From Franconibacter pulveris DSM 19144 (GTDB taxonomy: Bacteria > Pseudomonadota > Gammaproteobacteria > Enterobacterales > Enterobacteriaceae): 64,000 nt of DNA. A model generated the notes under the pieces. It made no database searches, was not told where the DNA came from, and saw only the letters and a list, made by a program, of their open reading frames with translations. Of the stretch, positions 38,083-48,300 are shown in pieces (positions within the stretch are counted from its first letter, which is position 1; each line of letters starts with the position of its first letter). The DNA lies in NCBI GenBank assembly GCA_000621185.1, contig JHYZ01000013.1, forward strand, positions 124,001-188,000, given 5' to 3'. The position numbers and the translations under genes were made by a program.

Positions 38083-38808
38083 ATGAAGGAAAGTGATTTT
38101 TTTGACTGGCGACAGCACATGCTGAACCGCTTTCAGTCAATCGCAACTGCCGATGAGATTTACGACCTGCTACACCAGCAAACGCAAAACTTAGAATTTG
38201 ATTATTTCGCGCTTTGTATTAAGCATCCCGTTCCTTTCACACGGCCAAGACTAACACTTTATACCACCTACCCGCAGGCGTGGTTAGATCACTATCAGGC
38301 GGAGAATTATTTCGCCATCGATCCCGTGCTTAAACCACAAAATTACCAGCGTGGTTTTCTTAACTGGGATGATGCGCTTTTCGCGGCGCCCGCGGAGGAG
38401 TTATGGGCCAGAGCCCGTGATTTCGGGCTGCGCAGGGGGATAACGCAGTGCGTGATGGCGCCTAACCGCGCGCAGGGTTTCCTTTCGATTTCGCGCACGC
38501 AAGTGAATGGGAAAACGCTTGATGATGCTGAACTGGAATTGCGTCTTCAGTATTTGACGGAATTAAGCATGATGACCCTGGCCCGGCTTGAAGACCCGGC
38601 GATGGCCTCTCTTGAGATGAGGCTCAGCAAAAGGGAAAAGGAGATTTTGCAATGGACGGCGGAGGGGAAAACCTCGGCGGAAATAGCCATTATTCTCGCT
38701 ATTTCTGAGAACACGGTTAATTTCCATCAGAAGAACATGCAGAAAAAATTCAACGCGCCAAATAAGACGCAGATTGCCTGTTACGCGGCGGCGATTGGAC
38801 TGATATGA
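38083..38808 (+). CDS. sdiA: LuxR-type quorum regulator SdiA
   Basis: Senses acyl-homoserine lactones made by other bacteria; no luxI-type synthase is seen here. The 241 residues comprise an autoinducer-binding domain (about 20-165, with the TLYTTYPQAWLDHYQAENYF and DPVLKP segments) and a C-terminal LuxR HTH (about 180-238; LSKREKEILQWTAEGKTSAE). It is followed by a terminator shared with yecF. sdiA-yecF-uvrY-uvrC order is as in E. coli. Confidence 0.96.
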   Translation: MKESDFFDWRQHMLNRFQSIATADEIYDLLHQQTQNLEFDYFALCIKHPVPFTRPRLTLYTTYPQAWLDHYQAENYFAIDPVLKPQNYQRGFLNWDDALFAAPAEELWARARDFGLRRGITQCVMAPNRAQGFLSISRTQVNGKTLDDAELELRLQYLTELSMMTLARLEDPAMASLEMRLSKREKEILQWTAEGKTSAEIAIILAISENTVNFHQKNMQKKFNAPNKTQIACYAAAIGLI

Positions 38809-38837
38809 GTTTTACTTAAGTTCTGCGTGTCAGACAG

Positions 38838-38875
38838 CAAAAAGGCAGCCAGTTTTTCCCTGGCTGCCTTTTTTA
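38838..38875. terminator. Bidirectional terminator between sdiA and yecF
   Basis: AAAGGCAGCCAG (38841-38852) pairs with CTGGCTGCCTTT (38860-38871). T residues follow on one side and A residues precede on the other. Confidence 0.92.
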
Positions 38876-39100
38876 TTACTGGCGGTAAGCTTGTTTAATT
38901 TGCTTAACCGTATTGCTGAAGACAGCGGCCTGCGCTTCGTTTTCCATTTCAGCAATCTGCTTTTCCATTTTAATAATAACCCGACCGGCATCGGCCTGCC
39001 CCATAGCCTGCAGCATTTGGGTGATCAGGCCTTTCAGACAGGCGACTTCCAGAGCCAGTTCCTGCAGATTGTCAGCGGTGGAAAAATCAGGGGTGCTCAT
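38876..39100 (-). CDS. yecF: DUF2594 protein YecF
   Basis: Seventy-four-residue protein of unknown function, matching E. coli YecF (MSTPDFSTA start, [18 protein letters not shown] end). GAGGAAAAG lies 2-3 bases from the ATG at 39100; 30 upstream in-frame codons are not supported by homology. Confidence 0.92.
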   Translation of the reverse strand: MSTPDFSTADNLQELALEVACLKGLITQMLQAMGQADAGRVIIKMEKQIAEMENEAQAAVFSNTVKQIKQAYRQ

Positions 39101-39586
39101 CTCTTTTCCTCTGTGTAATGGCGCAACGATAAGGCGCGGCGAGATTGTTGAGGGCGCGGAGTATACCACAAGGCGCAGAAAAGTAATCAATGCGCATTTT
39201 TTGTACGTCTGCCGGGTTGGGTTTACCGTGACAAACGTATTTTTTATACGAACTTTGCTTAATGTGAGGAAGATTTTTCGCGGCGTTAAATAATATGTTT
39301 CAGGTTGGTTTTTGGAAGGTTAATTAACAAAAGCTTAAATATAGATTTATTTTCCTGATAACTGATAAAAAAGTTATATGAAACTAAATCATTGAAATGT
39401 AATGATTTATTTTTATATCGTTTCGGTCTCTTGCCATTTTTTAGGTACGGCTGTCGCATTTTATTTCCAAAAACGAGAGGGCAAACCGGCTCAGCGGACG
39501 TTTTGCGTTTTAAAGTTGACTTAAAACCCGTTAATATACGGCGAATTGGCTTTAGCAGCGTTATCCCTTTTCTGGAGAGTTTTCCA
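39101..39586. other. yecF-uvrY intergenic region
   Basis: A 486-base gap, very AT-rich at 39290-39430. It must hold the yecF and uvrY promoters. The frame of uvrY stays open upstream to 39392, but this part has no protein-like conservation I can recognise. No other gene is seen. Confidence 0.5.
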
Positions 39587-40243
39587 TTGATCAACGTTCT
39601 TCTTGTTGATGACCATGAACTGGTGCGCGCAGGGATACGACGCATTCTTGAAGATATCAAAGGCATAAAAGTGGCGGGCGAAGCCTGCTGCGGTGAGGAC
39701 GCTATTAAATGGTGCCGCGCGAATCCGGTCGATGTCGTGTTAATGGACATGAGCATGCCGGGTATTGGCGGCCTTGAGGCAACCCGTAAAATCGCCCGTT
39801 ACTCTTCTGACATCAAAGTGATTATGTTAACCGTGCATACGGAAAATCCGCTGCCTGCCAAAGTCATGCAGGCTGGTGCGGCGGGTTATCTCAGCAAAGG
39901 CGCCGCGCCAGCGGAAGTGGTCAGCGCCATTCGCTGCGTTCATGCCGGTCAACGCTACATCGCCTCAGACATTGCGCAGCAGATGGCGCTCAGCCAAATC
40001 GAGCCCGCCAAAACGGAATCGCCGTTTGCCAGTTTGTCTGAACGCGAATTGCAGATTATGCTCATGATTACCAAAGGCCAGAAGGTCACTGAGATTTCTG
40101 AACAACTTAATCTCAGCCCTAAAACGGTGAACAGCTACCGCTACCGAATGTTCAGTAAGCTGAATATCCATGGCGATGTGGAGCTGACTCACCTGGCAAT
40201 CCGCCATGGCCTGTGTAATGCGGAGACGTTAACAAGTCAGTGA
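39587..40243 (+). CDS. uvrY: Response regulator UvrY of the BarA-UvrY system
   Basis: Activated by BarA in response to short-chain acids; turns on csrB and csrC small RNAs and so affects motility and carbon storage. The 218 residues contain a receiver domain with the acidic pocket (Asp8, Asp9) and phospho-acceptor Asp54 (VLMDMSMPG), and a LuxR HTH at about 147-207. The start is TTG 39587, seven bases after GGAGAG, giving exactly the E. coli length. It overlaps uvrC by 4 bases. Confidence 0.95.
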   Translation: MINVLLVDDHELVRAGIRRILEDIKGIKVAGEACCGEDAIKWCRANPVDVVLMDMSMPGIGGLEATRKIARYSSDIKVIMLTVHTENPLPAKVMQAGAAGYLSKGAAPAEVVSAIRCVHAGQRYIASDIAQQMALSQIEPAKTESPFASLSERELQIMLMITKGQKVTEISEQLNLSPKTVNSYRYRMFSKLNIHGDVELTHLAIRHGLCNAETLTSQ

Positions 40244-42072
40244 GTGAAGTTTTTGATTCTAAATCTTTCCTGAAAACCGTGACCAGCCAGCCTGGCGTCT
40301 ACCGAATGTATGACGCCAGCGGCACGGTTATCTATGTCGGTAAGGCAAAAGATCTCAAGAAGCGCCTTTCAAGCTACTTTCGCAGCAACCTCGCGAGCCG
40401 GAAAACCGAAGCGCTGGTCGCGCAAATCCAGCAGATTGACGTGACGGTGACGCACACCGAAACGGAGGCGTTGCTGCTTGAGCATAACTACATCAAACTT
40501 TATCAGCCGCGTTACAACGTTCTGTTGCGTGATGATAAATCCTACCCCTACATCTTTCTGAGCGGCGACACCCATCCGCGGCTTGCCATGCACCGTGGCG
40601 CGAAGCATGCCAAAGGCGAATATTTTGGCCCGTTCCCGAACGGGTACGCGGTGCGTGAAACGCTGGCGCTGCTGCAAAAGATCTTCCCGGTTCGCCAGTG
40701 TGAAAACAGCGTTTACCGCAACCGTTCGCGTCCTTGTCTGCAATACCAGATTGGCCGCTGCCTTGGGCCGTGCGTTGAAGGGCTGGTGAGCGAAGAGGAT
40801 TATGCGCAGCAGGTGGAATATGTGCGCCTGTTCCTCGCCGGAAAAGATGACCAGGTGATAAACCAACTGGTGGCGCGCATGGAGAAAGCGAGCCAGAGCA
40901 TGGAGTTTGAAGAGGCTGCGCGCATCCGCGACCAGATTCAGGCCGTGCGCCGCGTGACGGAAAAACAGTTTGTCTCCAACACGGGCGACGATCTGGACGT
41001 GATCGGCGTGGCGTTTGATGCGGGCATGGCCTGCGTGCATGTGCTGTTTATTCGTCAGGGTAAAGTGCTGGGCAGCCGCAGCTATTTCCCGAAAGTGCCC
41101 GGCGGCACCGATTTAGCCGAAGTGGTGGAGACGTTTGTCGGGCAGTTTTACCTGCAGGGAAGCCAGATGCGTACGCTGCCTGGGGAGATCCTGCTCGACT
41201 TCGCGCTGGCGGACCAGAATGTACTGGCGGAGTCGCTCAGCGAACTGGCGGGACGTCGCGTTCACGTTCAGACCAAACCGCGAGGCGACCGCGCCCGCTA
41301 CCTGAAGCTTGCGCGCACCAACGCCGCGACGGCACTGACGACAAAGCTTTCGCAACAGTCGACCATCAGCCAGCGGCTCGCCGCGCTTGCGAAAACGCTC
41401 GATCTCCCGGATGTGAAGCGCATGGAGTGTTTTGATATCAGCCATACTATGGGCGAGCAGACAGTGGCTTCCTGCGTGGTCTTTGACAGCAACGGCCCGG
41501 TGCGGGCGGAATATCGCCGCTACAATATTACCGGCATTACGCCCGGTGATGACTACGCTGCGATGAACCAGGTGCTGCGTCGCCGTTATGGTAAAGCGAT
41601 TGATGAAAGCAAGGTGCCGGACCTTATCCTGATAGATGGAGGGAAGGGGCAGTTGGCGCAGGCCAAAGCGGTATTTGCCGAACTTGATGTGCCCTGGGAT
41701 AAACACCATCCGCTGCTGCTCGGCGTGGCGAAAGGCAGCGACCGTAAGGCGGGGCTGGAAACGCTTTTCTTCGAACCGGAAGGGGAGGGGTTCTCTTTAC
41801 CGTCTGATTCGCCCGCGCTGCATGTTATCCAGCACATTCGCGATGAATCCCATAACCATGCGATAACAGGACATCGTAAAAAACGGGCTAAGGTTAAAAA
41901 CACCAGTACGCTGGAAGAGATAGAAGGCATTGGACCGAAACGCCGCCAGATGCTGCTGAAATATATGGGCGGATTGCAACCTTTGCTTAACGCTTCTGTT
42001 GAGGAAATTGCAAAAGTTCCAGGTATCTCGCAGGCGCTGGCAGAAAAGATCTACTACTCGTTGAAACATTAG
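40240..42072 (+). CDS. uvrC: Excinuclease ABC subunit UvrC
   Basis: Makes the two incisions around a DNA lesion in nucleotide excision repair. The 610 residues show an N-terminal GIY-YIG nuclease ([20 protein letters not shown], residues 16-35), a UvrB-binding UVR motif (about 204-239), an RNase H-like nuclease half and C-terminal helix-hairpin-helix motifs ([15 protein letters not shown], then [19 protein letters not shown]). The GTG start overlaps the uvrY stop (GTGA). Confidence 0.97.
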   Translation: MSEVFDSKSFLKTVTSQPGVYRMYDASGTVIYVGKAKDLKKRLSSYFRSNLASRKTEALVAQIQQIDVTVTHTETEALLLEHNYIKLYQPRYNVLLRDDKSYPYIFLSGDTHPRLAMHRGAKHAKGEYFGPFPNGYAVRETLALLQKIFPVRQCENSVYRNRSRPCLQYQIGRCLGPCVEGLVSEEDYAQQVEYVRLFLAGKDDQVINQLVARMEKASQSMEFEEAARIRDQIQAVRRVTEKQFVSNTGDDLDVIGVAFDAGMACVHVLFIRQGKVLGSRSYFPKVPGGTDLAEVVETFVGQFYLQGSQMRTLPGEILLDFALADQNVLAESLSELAGRRVHVQTKPRGDRARYLKLARTNAATALTTKLSQQSTISQRLAALAKTLDLPDVKRMECFDISHTMGEQTVASCVVFDSNGPVRAEYRRYNITGITPGDDYAAMNQVLRRRYGKAIDESKVPDLILIDGGKGQLAQAKAVFAELDVPWDKHHPLLLGVAKGSDRKAGLETLFFEPEGEGFSLPSDSPALHVIQHIRDESHNHAITGHRKKRAKVKNTSTLEEIEGIGPKRRQMLLKYMGGLQPLLNASVEEIAKVPGISQALAEKIYYSLKH

Positions 42073-42127
42073 GGGCTATGTAGCAACATAGCGGTAATTT
42101 CACTGACGACAGATAGTTACCTGCATT

Positions 42128-42676
42128 ATGCAATTCAATATTCCTACGCTGCTGACCCTGTTTCGCGTCATCCTGATTCCGTTTTTTGTGCTGGCGTTTT
42201 ATCTGCCGTTTCACTGGGCGCCCTTTGTCTGCGCCCTTATCTTTTTTTTCGCGGCCATAACCGACTGGTTTGATGGCTATCTGGCCCGCCGCTGGAACCA
42301 GAGCACCCGTTTTGGCGCCTTTCTTGATCCGGTCGCCGATAAAGTTATGGTAGGGATAGCGATGGTGCTGGTGGCGGAGCATTACCACAGCTGGTGGATA
42401 ACCCTGCCGGCCGCAACCATGATCGCCCGTGAAATTATTATCTCAGCGCTGCGCGAATGGATGGCGGAGCTGGGCAAGCGCAGCAGCGTGGCGGTTTCCT
42501 GGATTGGCAAAGTAAAGACCACGGCGCAGATGCTGGCGCTGATCGGTCTGCTGTGGCGTCCTAATATCTGGATCGAGTATGCTGGCATCGCGCTCTTTTT
42601 CATCGCTGCGGTATTAACGTTCTGGTCAATGTTCCAATATTTGAACGCTGCGCGGGGCGATTTGCTCGAACGGTGA
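42128..42676 (+). CDS. pgsA: Phosphatidylglycerophosphate synthase PgsA
   Basis: Essential inner-membrane enzyme that joins CDP-diacylglycerol and glycerol-3-phosphate. The CDP-alcohol phosphotransferase motif is seen as DGYLARRWN followed by [10 protein letters not shown] (about 53-78). The 182 residues carry several TM helices. It follows uvrC by 55 bases as in E. coli. Confidence 0.97.
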   Translation: MQFNIPTLLTLFRVILIPFFVLAFYLPFHWAPFVCALIFFFAAITDWFDGYLARRWNQSTRFGAFLDPVADKVMVGIAMVLVAEHYHSWWITLPAATMIAREIIISALREWMAELGKRSSVAVSWIGKVKTTAQMLALIGLLWRPNIWIEYAGIALFFIAAVLTFWSMFQYLNAARGDLLER

Positions 42677-42726
42677 TCTATCCGGCGCAAAATTCAGCAA
42701 ACAAACCGGCTGGTGGGAAAATTTCG

Positions 42727-42754
42727 TTGACTCACTGCGTCAGGTAAGTAGAAT
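42727..42754 (+). promoter_or_regulatory. tRNA operon promoter
   Basis: TTGACT (42727-42732), a 16-base spacer and TAGAAT (42749-42754) form a good sigma-70 promoter. A GC-rich discriminator (GCAACGC) follows, typical of stringently controlled stable RNA operons. Confidence 0.8.
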
Positions 42755-42839
42755 GCAACGCATCGAACGGCGGCACGGTTTGCCGGAAGATAAAGAAATC
42801 AAGCAATTAACTTAGCAACAAGTTAAGTCGCTCTGATAA

Positions 42840-42915
<76 letters not shown>

Positions 42916-42969
42916 GTTTAAAAAGCACTGGCCGTTAAGGCGGGTGCAGCCTGAAAAGGCGAAGAATCT

Positions 42970-43043
42970 GGCGCGTTAACAAAGCGGTTATGTAGCGGAT
43001 TGCAAATCCGCCTAGTCCGGTTCGACTCCGGAACGCGCCTCCA
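42970..43043 (+). tRNA. cysT: tRNA-Cys (GCA)
   Basis: A 74-base tRNA with acceptor GGCGCGT/ACGCGCC, anticodon GCA inside the GCGGATT-GCA-AATCCGC arm, GGTTCGACTCC T arm and encoded CCA. Confidence 0.97.
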
Positions 43044-43055
43044 CTTTCTTCCCGA

Positions 43056-43142
43056 GCCCGGATGGTGGAATCGGTAGACACAAGGGATTTAAAATCCCTC
43101 GGCGTTCGCGCTGTGCGGGTTCAAGTCCCGCTCCGGGTACCA
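43056..43142 (+). tRNA. leuZ: tRNA-Leu (TAA)
   Basis: An 87-base class II tRNA: acceptor GCCCGGA/TCCGGGT, anticodon TAA within GGGATT-TAA-AATCCC, long variable arm (CGGCGTTCGCGCTG) and encoded CCA. It closes the tRNA operon. Confidence 0.97.
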
Positions 43143-43186
43143 CTGGGAAAGACAAGAATAATCAAAGCAATAAGCAGTGTCGTGCA

Positions 43187-43211
43187 AAACCACCGAAAGG
43201 TGGTTTTTTTA
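43187..43211 (+). terminator. tRNA operon terminator
   Basis: AAACCACC and GGTGGTTT close a GAAA loop and are followed by a T run, about 45 bases past tRNA-Leu. Confidence 0.92.
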
Positions 43212-43386
43212 TTGGTAATGCTTATTGGCTGCCGTTTTTTACTACGTCACGTTCCTTTTCACGCTGAAGCGATGCTTGCTGGTGTTAACGTTTTCGGTTG
43301 TACCTGGCGTAACAGGAGGAAACGAAACATCCTCTCTCTTCAACTGCGCCATAGTGGCGCTGAAATCCATTATCAGCACGCCGCCA

Positions 43387-43418
43387 TAAAAAAAGCAGAC
43401 ATAAAATAATGTCTGCTT
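43387..43418 (-). terminator. ftnA terminator
   Basis: On the minus strand AAGCAGACAT pairs with ATGTCTGCTT (43409-43418 with 43393-43402), followed by seven T residues, 35 bases past the ftnA stop. Confidence 0.9.
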
Positions 43419-43452
43419 CGCTTGTATCTGTTAATTTCACTGACTGGCGTAA

Positions 43453-43950
43453 TTAAGCCTGCGCATCCAGCGTGGCGAGTTCTTTATCGATAAAATAAAG
43501 CCCTTCGCCGCTTTTCCCGACCAGACTCAGCTTATCGATCACCGATTTAAATAATTTTTCTTCTTCGTGCTGCTCAGCGACATACCATTGCAGGAAATTA
43601 AAGGTCGGGTAATCCTGACCCATCATCGCGGCATGGGCTAATTCATTAATCTTGCGCGTAATCAACTGTTCATGCTCATAAGTCGCTTTAAACAGTTCGT
43701 CGAGCGAAGCATATTGCGCGAAAGGCGAAGGAATCGCGTTGATTTGCGGCAGGCTGCCAGTATCCGTCAGGTAATCAAACAGACGTTGCATATGCGTCAT
43801 CTCTTCCTGCGCGTGGCGGCGCAGGAAAGCGGCGGCCCCTTCAAAACTGTGGTAGCTGCACCAGGCGCTCATCTGTTGATAAAGCAAAGAGGAATAGAGC
43901 TCCAGGTTCATTTGCTCATTAAGTTTTTCCATCATATCGGGTTTAAGCAT
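43453..43950 (-). CDS. ftnA: Ferritin FtnA
   Basis: Non-haem iron storage protein, 165 residues, forming a 24-mer shell. Ferroxidase ligands are recognisable in the four-helix bundle: Glu17 (MNLELYSS), Glu50 and His53 (QEEMTHMQ) and later Glu and Gln residues ([11 protein letters not shown]). The ATG at 43950 follows GGAG by 8 bases and matches the E. coli MLKP start. Confidence 0.96.
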   Translation of the reverse strand: MLKPDMMEKLNEQMNLELYSSLLYQQMSAWCSYHSFEGAAAFLRRHAQEEMTHMQRLFDYLTDTGSLPQINAIPSPFAQYASLDELFKATYEHEQLITRKINELAHAAMMGQDYPTFNFLQWYVAEQHEEEKLFKSVIDKLSLVGKSGEGLYFIDKELATLDAQA

Positions 43951-44173
43951 GTTTGCGCTCCGCAAGAGAATGAAGATGGCGGCACTATAATTTGTTATTT
44001 ATCTATTTGCAAAAGGTAAAATAAATAAGACAGTTAAGTAAAAATGTAAATAGAAATCAGACGCATTAAATTAATTAAAAGCTGCTTGTTGAAGTAATAA
44101 ATATAAGGGGTGTCTGAATGAGCAGATAAATAAGCCGCGAGAAAGGAACCGTTAATAGCGGCTTAATTAAAAT

Positions 44174-46120
44174 TTACAGGCGAGTTGCGCAGGTGGCTTC
44201 GACTACTCTCGCCAGCATGGCGGCTTTTTCTAACGGTTGACTGAAATAATATCCCTGTAACAAAGGAACGCCGAAGTTGCGCAGCGTCTGCGCCTGCCTC
44301 GCCGTTTCTACGCCTTCGGCAATCACTTCATAGCCAAAGGTGCCTGACATGGTCAGCACCGCCTGCACCACAGCCAGACCTTTATCATCGATATTGTTGA
44401 CGAAGGAGCGATCGATCTTCACAAAGTCGATGCGCATGTTTTGAATGACGGAAAGACTGGAATACCCCGTGCCAAAGTCGTCGATGGAAATCCGTACCCC
44501 TTTATCCTGCAGATAGCTGACTTTCGCGTAAATCTCCGTCTGGCTTTCGTGAAATAACGACTCCGTTACCTCAAGATGCAGGCGCTCTGGTGCAATGGCA
44601 TAGTGAGTTAACAACTGCTCGACCTTATCGATGAACGCGGCGTCCTGTAATTGAACGATAGAGACATTAACCGAAAGGGCAATCTCCTTTGCAGCGGGCG
44701 GCAGCTCAGCAAGCGTTTTACAGGCTTCCTCGATTATCCAGTATCCCAGCGGCACAATACTGCCGCTTTTTTCTGCCACCGGAATAAACAGCGAAGGAGG
44801 AATAGCGTCATCGCCGCACTGCCAGCGTAATAGCGTCTCAAGGGAGACAATACGTCCGGTTTGCGCCTCGACAATAGGCTGATAAACCAGCCGCATCTCA
44901 TTTTTCGCCAGCGCGCTTTTTAGCGCTTCCTGCAGATACACCTGGTTTAGCAGCTCTGTCTCAAGCTCGCGGTTATAAAATGCAACGCGCTGCGGCTGTT
45001 TCCCTTTCAGGGAGTACATAGCGATATCCGCAAGCTGAATCAGCCGGGTTATCGCTTCGCTATGACGTGGACAGATGGCGATGCCAATGGTGGCGCTAAG
45101 AAAAAGCTCCTGCCCGCGCAACGCCCAGGGTTGGCTAAAGCTCTCGTTCATCTCTTGCGCCAGGCGGGCAAGCTGCGCTCTGTCAGTCAGGGGAATACAA
45201 AAAATAAACTCATCGCCGCCCCAGCGGCAGAGCATCGCATTATTATCCCGGTTAAAGGTTTTCAGCCGGTCGCTGAACGCCAGCAGGATTTGATCGCCAG
45301 CGTCATGACCAAGCGTATCGTTGATGGCTTTAAAGCCATCAAGGTCGATAAAAAAGAGGCTGAAGCCGCTAATTTCATTCTGCTTATAGCGCAGCGTCAA
45401 CGCATTAGCGGCGCGCAGGAAAGCGACGCGGTTATGTAACCCTGTCAGCGAGTCGGTATGCGAAATCTCATAAATTTCCTGCGTACGGGTGCGAATCGTC
45501 TCTTCCATGCGCTCCAGCAGCTGGCTGTTTTTATACTTCAGCAGAATGGCGCTTTTAACATAGCGCGCGGCGCGGCCAGCAGAAAAAACCATAATGGCGG
45601 TAAAGCACAGCCCCAGCGCCCCAAGATTGTTTTTGTACTTTTCGCTGGCGCACAGCAGCTCCAGAGAAAAAGGCACCAGTACGATGATGGGATACAGCGT
45701 GCCGATAAGCGCGTTGCCGGAAAGAATGCTGGTCGCGCCGCCAGCCATAGCAGAGAGGATAACCATCGAAGAGGTGAACTCCTCACTACTGAATCCACCG
45801 CTAAAGAACAGACACCAGCTGCTCCATAATAAGGCGGTCAGCAGGCAGCCTGTGCTGAAGCGCCAGTAAAAATGGTTTTGTTTTCGCTCAAAGCTGTTAG
45901 CCCGATACCAGAGGAGGGTGTCAACCAAACGAACGGCCAATAGCAGGCAGATAGTTGCCCACCAGATGAGCTTGCCCGTGCGGTTCTCATGGCCGAGAAA
46001 AGTAAAGACCAGGCTGGTGGCGACAATAAAAGTAATCAAAATACCGGGCAGCGCGTTGCTGTATAGCAGCTTGATGCCTTCCGCGCGATACAGTCTTTGT
46101 TTGTCCCGTTTATCTCTCAT
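44174..46120 (-). CDS. Membrane GGDEF-EAL cyclic di-GMP protein
   Basis: The 648 residues comprise about six TM helices (20-185), a short coiled linker, a GGDEF domain with an intact GGDEF motif (301-305) and an EAL domain. The I-site RxxD is missing (D-N-N-A at that place). The EAL motif itself reads ETL (428-430), but its Glu and the other catalytic stretches (LHLEVTES, IDDFGTGYSSL, KIDRSF, EGVE) are kept, so phosphodiesterase activity is likely and cyclase activity possible. It lies between ferritin and motility genes and behind the yecR-like gene on the same strand. Confidence 0.92.
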   Translation of the reverse strand: MRDKRDKQRLYRAEGIKLLYSNALPGILITFIVATSLVFTFLGHENRTGKLIWWATICLLLAVRLVDTLLWYRANSFERKQNHFYWRFSTGCLLTALLWSSWCLFFSGGFSSEEFTSSMVILSAMAGGATSILSGNALIGTLYPIIVLVPFSLELLCASEKYKNNLGALGLCFTAIMVFSAGRAARYVKSAILLKYKNSQLLERMEETIRTRTQEIYEISHTDSLTGLHNRVAFLRAANALTLRYKQNEISGFSLFFIDLDGFKAINDTLGHDAGDQILLAFSDRLKTFNRDNNAMLCRWGGDEFIFCIPLTDRAQLARLAQEMNESFSQPWALRGQELFLSATIGIAICPRHSEAITRLIQLADIAMYSLKGKQPQRVAFYNRELETELLNQVYLQEALKSALAKNEMRLVYQPIVEAQTGRIVSLETLLRWQCGDDAIPPSLFIPVAEKSGSIVPLGYWIIEEACKTLAELPPAAKEIALSVNVSIVQLQDAAFIDKVEQLLTHYAIAPERLHLEVTESLFHESQTEIYAKVSYLQDKGVRISIDDFGTGYSSLSVIQNMRIDFVKIDRSFVNNIDDKGLAVVQAVLTMSGTFGYEVIAEGVETARQAQTLRNFGVPLLQGYYFSQPLEKAAMLARVVEATCATRL

Positions 46121-46287
46121 ACAACAACAACAGTTTCCGTTTTTTTATCTGACGCTGAAAAGAAGGCGAAGCAAAGCGGCGCGGGGAGTGAATCATGGGC
46201 GCAGGAAAGGCGTCAGAAGGATCATGGTCAATAGATTATTCGTTACGCATATTGATATGCGCCAGCCTTACGAGCTGGCGCAGACGC

Positions 46288-46614
46288 TTACCAACCCGCA
46301 TTTTGCGGCACGGCAAAGCCACGGCACTGGTATTCCAGTATCACTGATTCGTTCAGACATTGCGTTCCGCTGATAACAGAGCAGGTTTTTATCGGCTGGC
46401 CATAGTTTTCCGCCGTGGCGAAGCCCCACTCCTGACACTGACGCGTGGCGGTACCCTGAGCGAGATAAGGGTCTGCTTTTGCGTTAAACAAAGCGGGGTC
46501 GTTAAAGCCCAGGCGCACCATGCCAGTGAGCTTGTTGCCGCCCACAACTTCGGGGTTTTTCGTTATGGTACAGCCAGCCAGCAGCAGGGCTGCGAGAAGT
46601 ATCACGTTGCGCAT
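46288..46614 (-). CDS. yecR: YecR-like lipoprotein
   Basis: Small lipoprotein: MRNVILLAALLLAGC ends in a lipobox with Cys15 (numbered from ATG 46614). The C-terminal half (YGQPIKTCSVISGTQCL, LEYQCRGFAVPQNAGW) resembles E. coli YecR, which is under flagellar control. An ATG at 46635 with GGGAG four bases upstream is an alternative start that adds seven residues. The function is unknown. Confidence 0.75.
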   Translation of the reverse strand: MRNVILLAALLLAGCTITKNPEVVGGNKLTGMVRLGFNDPALFNAKADPYLAQGTATRQCQEWGFATAENYGQPIKTCSVISGTQCLNESVILEYQCRGFAVPQNAGW

Positions 46615-46764
46615 GTCGGTTCCCGGAGTGTTCATTCAGCTCCCATCATGGCATAAGCCGAACCAATGCAATCGCCCGAAAAGCCCACAGATCATAGCGT
46701 TGCCCTGGCGATATTATTATTACCTCACTAAGTTTAGCGGTACTTAATTTTTATGTTCAATCAC

Positions 46765-46791
46765 TTAAGTTTCTCCAGGAGATGCCGAAAA
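46765..46791 (+). promoter_or_regulatory. Sigma-28 promoter of the chemoreceptor gene
   Basis: TTAAGTTT (46765-46772), an 11-base spacer and GCCGAAAA (46784-46791) match the sigma-28 consensus well, so this receptor is a class 3 motility gene. Confidence 0.88.
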
Positions 46792-46898
46792 TAGCGATAC
46801 GGCACGTTTCTATTCGTACGCAAGAATCACGAATGAAGCAGGAAGGGTGTCGTCATGCCTCGCATAAGGACGGCATATCTACACACCGAGAAAACACT

Positions 46899-48146
46899 AT
46901 GAATTTCATTCGTAATATCAAAATCCGTGCAATGGTGGTCATGATACTTTGTTTTTCCGCCCTCGCCTGGATTGGCGTTTCCGGATTAACGCTCTGGTTT
47001 TTGCATAATCTGGAAGAGAGCCTGACGCTTACCGGGGAGCAAAAATCATGGATAGACGGCGCCCAGACGCTGCTGATGACCTCCGTTTTAGCCAGTATCG
47101 TTATCACGGTCTTTACCGAACGTTACCTCTATTTCTGCCTGGTTAAACCGGTGGATGTTATCCGTGAGCATCTGCATGTGCTGGCGCAGGGAGATCTCTC
47201 TGCGCCGCTGCGCGATCTTGGCCGCAACTGTATCGGGATGATGGTGCCGCACATCAAAACCATGCAGGGGAACTGGGAAAAAACCGTCTCGGACATTCGC
47301 AACAGCGCTGATACGATTCGCTCCCACGCCGGCGACGTCACAGGCGTCAACAATGAGCTATCGAGCCGTTCTGAACAGCAGGCCGCCGCGCTTGAGCAGA
47401 CCAGCGCCAGCATGGAGCAGCTCAGCAGCACCGTTAAACTCAATGCTGATAACGCCAGTCATGCCAGCCAGCTTGCGCAAAACGCCACGCAAACCGCCAT
47501 TGAAGGCGGGCAATCTGTTGATCAGGTCATGAAGACGATGTCGGTCATCAGCAGCAGTTCACACAAAATCGTCGATATCACTACCGTGATAAACAGCATC
47601 GCTTTCCAGACAAATATTCTGGCGCTGAACGCGGCGGTTGAAGCGGCGCGCGCGGGCGAGCAGGGGCGCGGTTTCGCCGTTGTGGCAAGCGAGGTGCGCA
47701 ACCTCGCAAGCCGCAGCGCCCAGGCGGCGAAAGAGATTGAAACCTTGCTTAACGAGTCAGTCAGCAACATCAATACCGGCTCGGATCAGGTAAAAAAAGC
47801 GGGCGAAGCGATGAGCAAAATTCTTCGCGCCGTGCAGCAGGTCAATGACATCATGGGCGAGATCGCCAGCGCGTCCGGCGAACAGAGCAAAGGCATCAGC
47901 CAGGTGGGCATTGCTGTGAAAGAGATGGATAGCGTTACCCAGCAGAATGTGCATCTGGTTCAGCAGTCCGTACTTTCTTCGGCGGATCTGGAGAAGCAGG
48001 CTGTACGCCTTAACGAAGTTTTAGCGCTGTTCCGCATCGCTCAGTCTGCGCAGACAAAAGCCGTACCGACTGTTGTTAAAACCGCTTCGGTCACCCCATC
48101 CATACGCTCCCCGCTAGCCGCAGAGGAAAACTGGGAAACATTCTGA
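46899..48146 (+). CDS. Methyl-accepting chemotaxis protein without a periplasmic sensor domain
   Basis: The 415 residues comprise TM1 (about 11-35), a periplasmic loop of only about 18 residues, TM2 (about 54-73), a HAMP region (about 80-130) and a complete signalling domain with the hairpin tip IAFQTNILALNAAVEAARAG. The C-terminus is NWETF, the CheR/CheB docking pentapeptide of high-abundance receptors. The frame is open from 46782, but that ATG lies inside the sigma-28 -10 element, so the ATG at 46899 must be used. With no ligand domain it may sense membrane state, temperature or a partner protein. Confidence 0.93.
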   Translation: MNFIRNIKIRAMVVMILCFSALAWIGVSGLTLWFLHNLEESLTLTGEQKSWIDGAQTLLMTSVLASIVITVFTERYLYFCLVKPVDVIREHLHVLAQGDLSAPLRDLGRNCIGMMVPHIKTMQGNWEKTVSDIRNSADTIRSHAGDVTGVNNELSSRSEQQAAALEQTSASMEQLSSTVKLNADNASHASQLAQNATQTAIEGGQSVDQVMKTMSVISSSSHKIVDITTVINSIAFQTNILALNAAVEAARAGEQGRGFAVVASEVRNLASRSAQAAKEIETLLNESVSNINTGSDQVKKAGEAMSKILRAVQQVNDIMGEIASASGEQSKGISQVGIAVKEMDSVTQQNVHLVQQSVLSSADLEKQAVRLNEVLALFRIAQSAQTKAVPTVVKTASVTPSIRSPLAAEENWETF

Positions 48147-48300
48147 CGCCGTTTGGTGGGCGAAAAGCAAAACTGTGAGGCCTATGCACTTTTATAAAAC
48201 ATTTTTTCATTTAATTTGAAAGTGCGTTTGGTGAATAGTATGTTTACCTCATGGTTTGCTATTCGTGGCGGGGAAACCCGCGTACCCTCAGGAGGAAAGA

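Larger units (their letters stand above)
43143..43452. other. Gap between tRNA operon and ftnA
   Basis: Apart from two terminators I see no gene in these 310 bases. E. coli has yecA, tyrP and yecH between leuZ and ftnA; they are absent here. Confidence 0.6.

Noticed and set aside
43062-43409. Open frame starting MVESVDTRDLKSLG at the tRNA-Leu gene
   Set aside because: Its first codons are the tRNA-Leu sequence itself, a well-known false ORF; the rest crosses the tRNA terminator.
46782-46898. Upstream ATG (46782) as start of the chemoreceptor
   Set aside because: It lies in the sigma-28 -10 element and would precede the transcript start; the added 39 residues are basic and unrelated to receptor N-termini.
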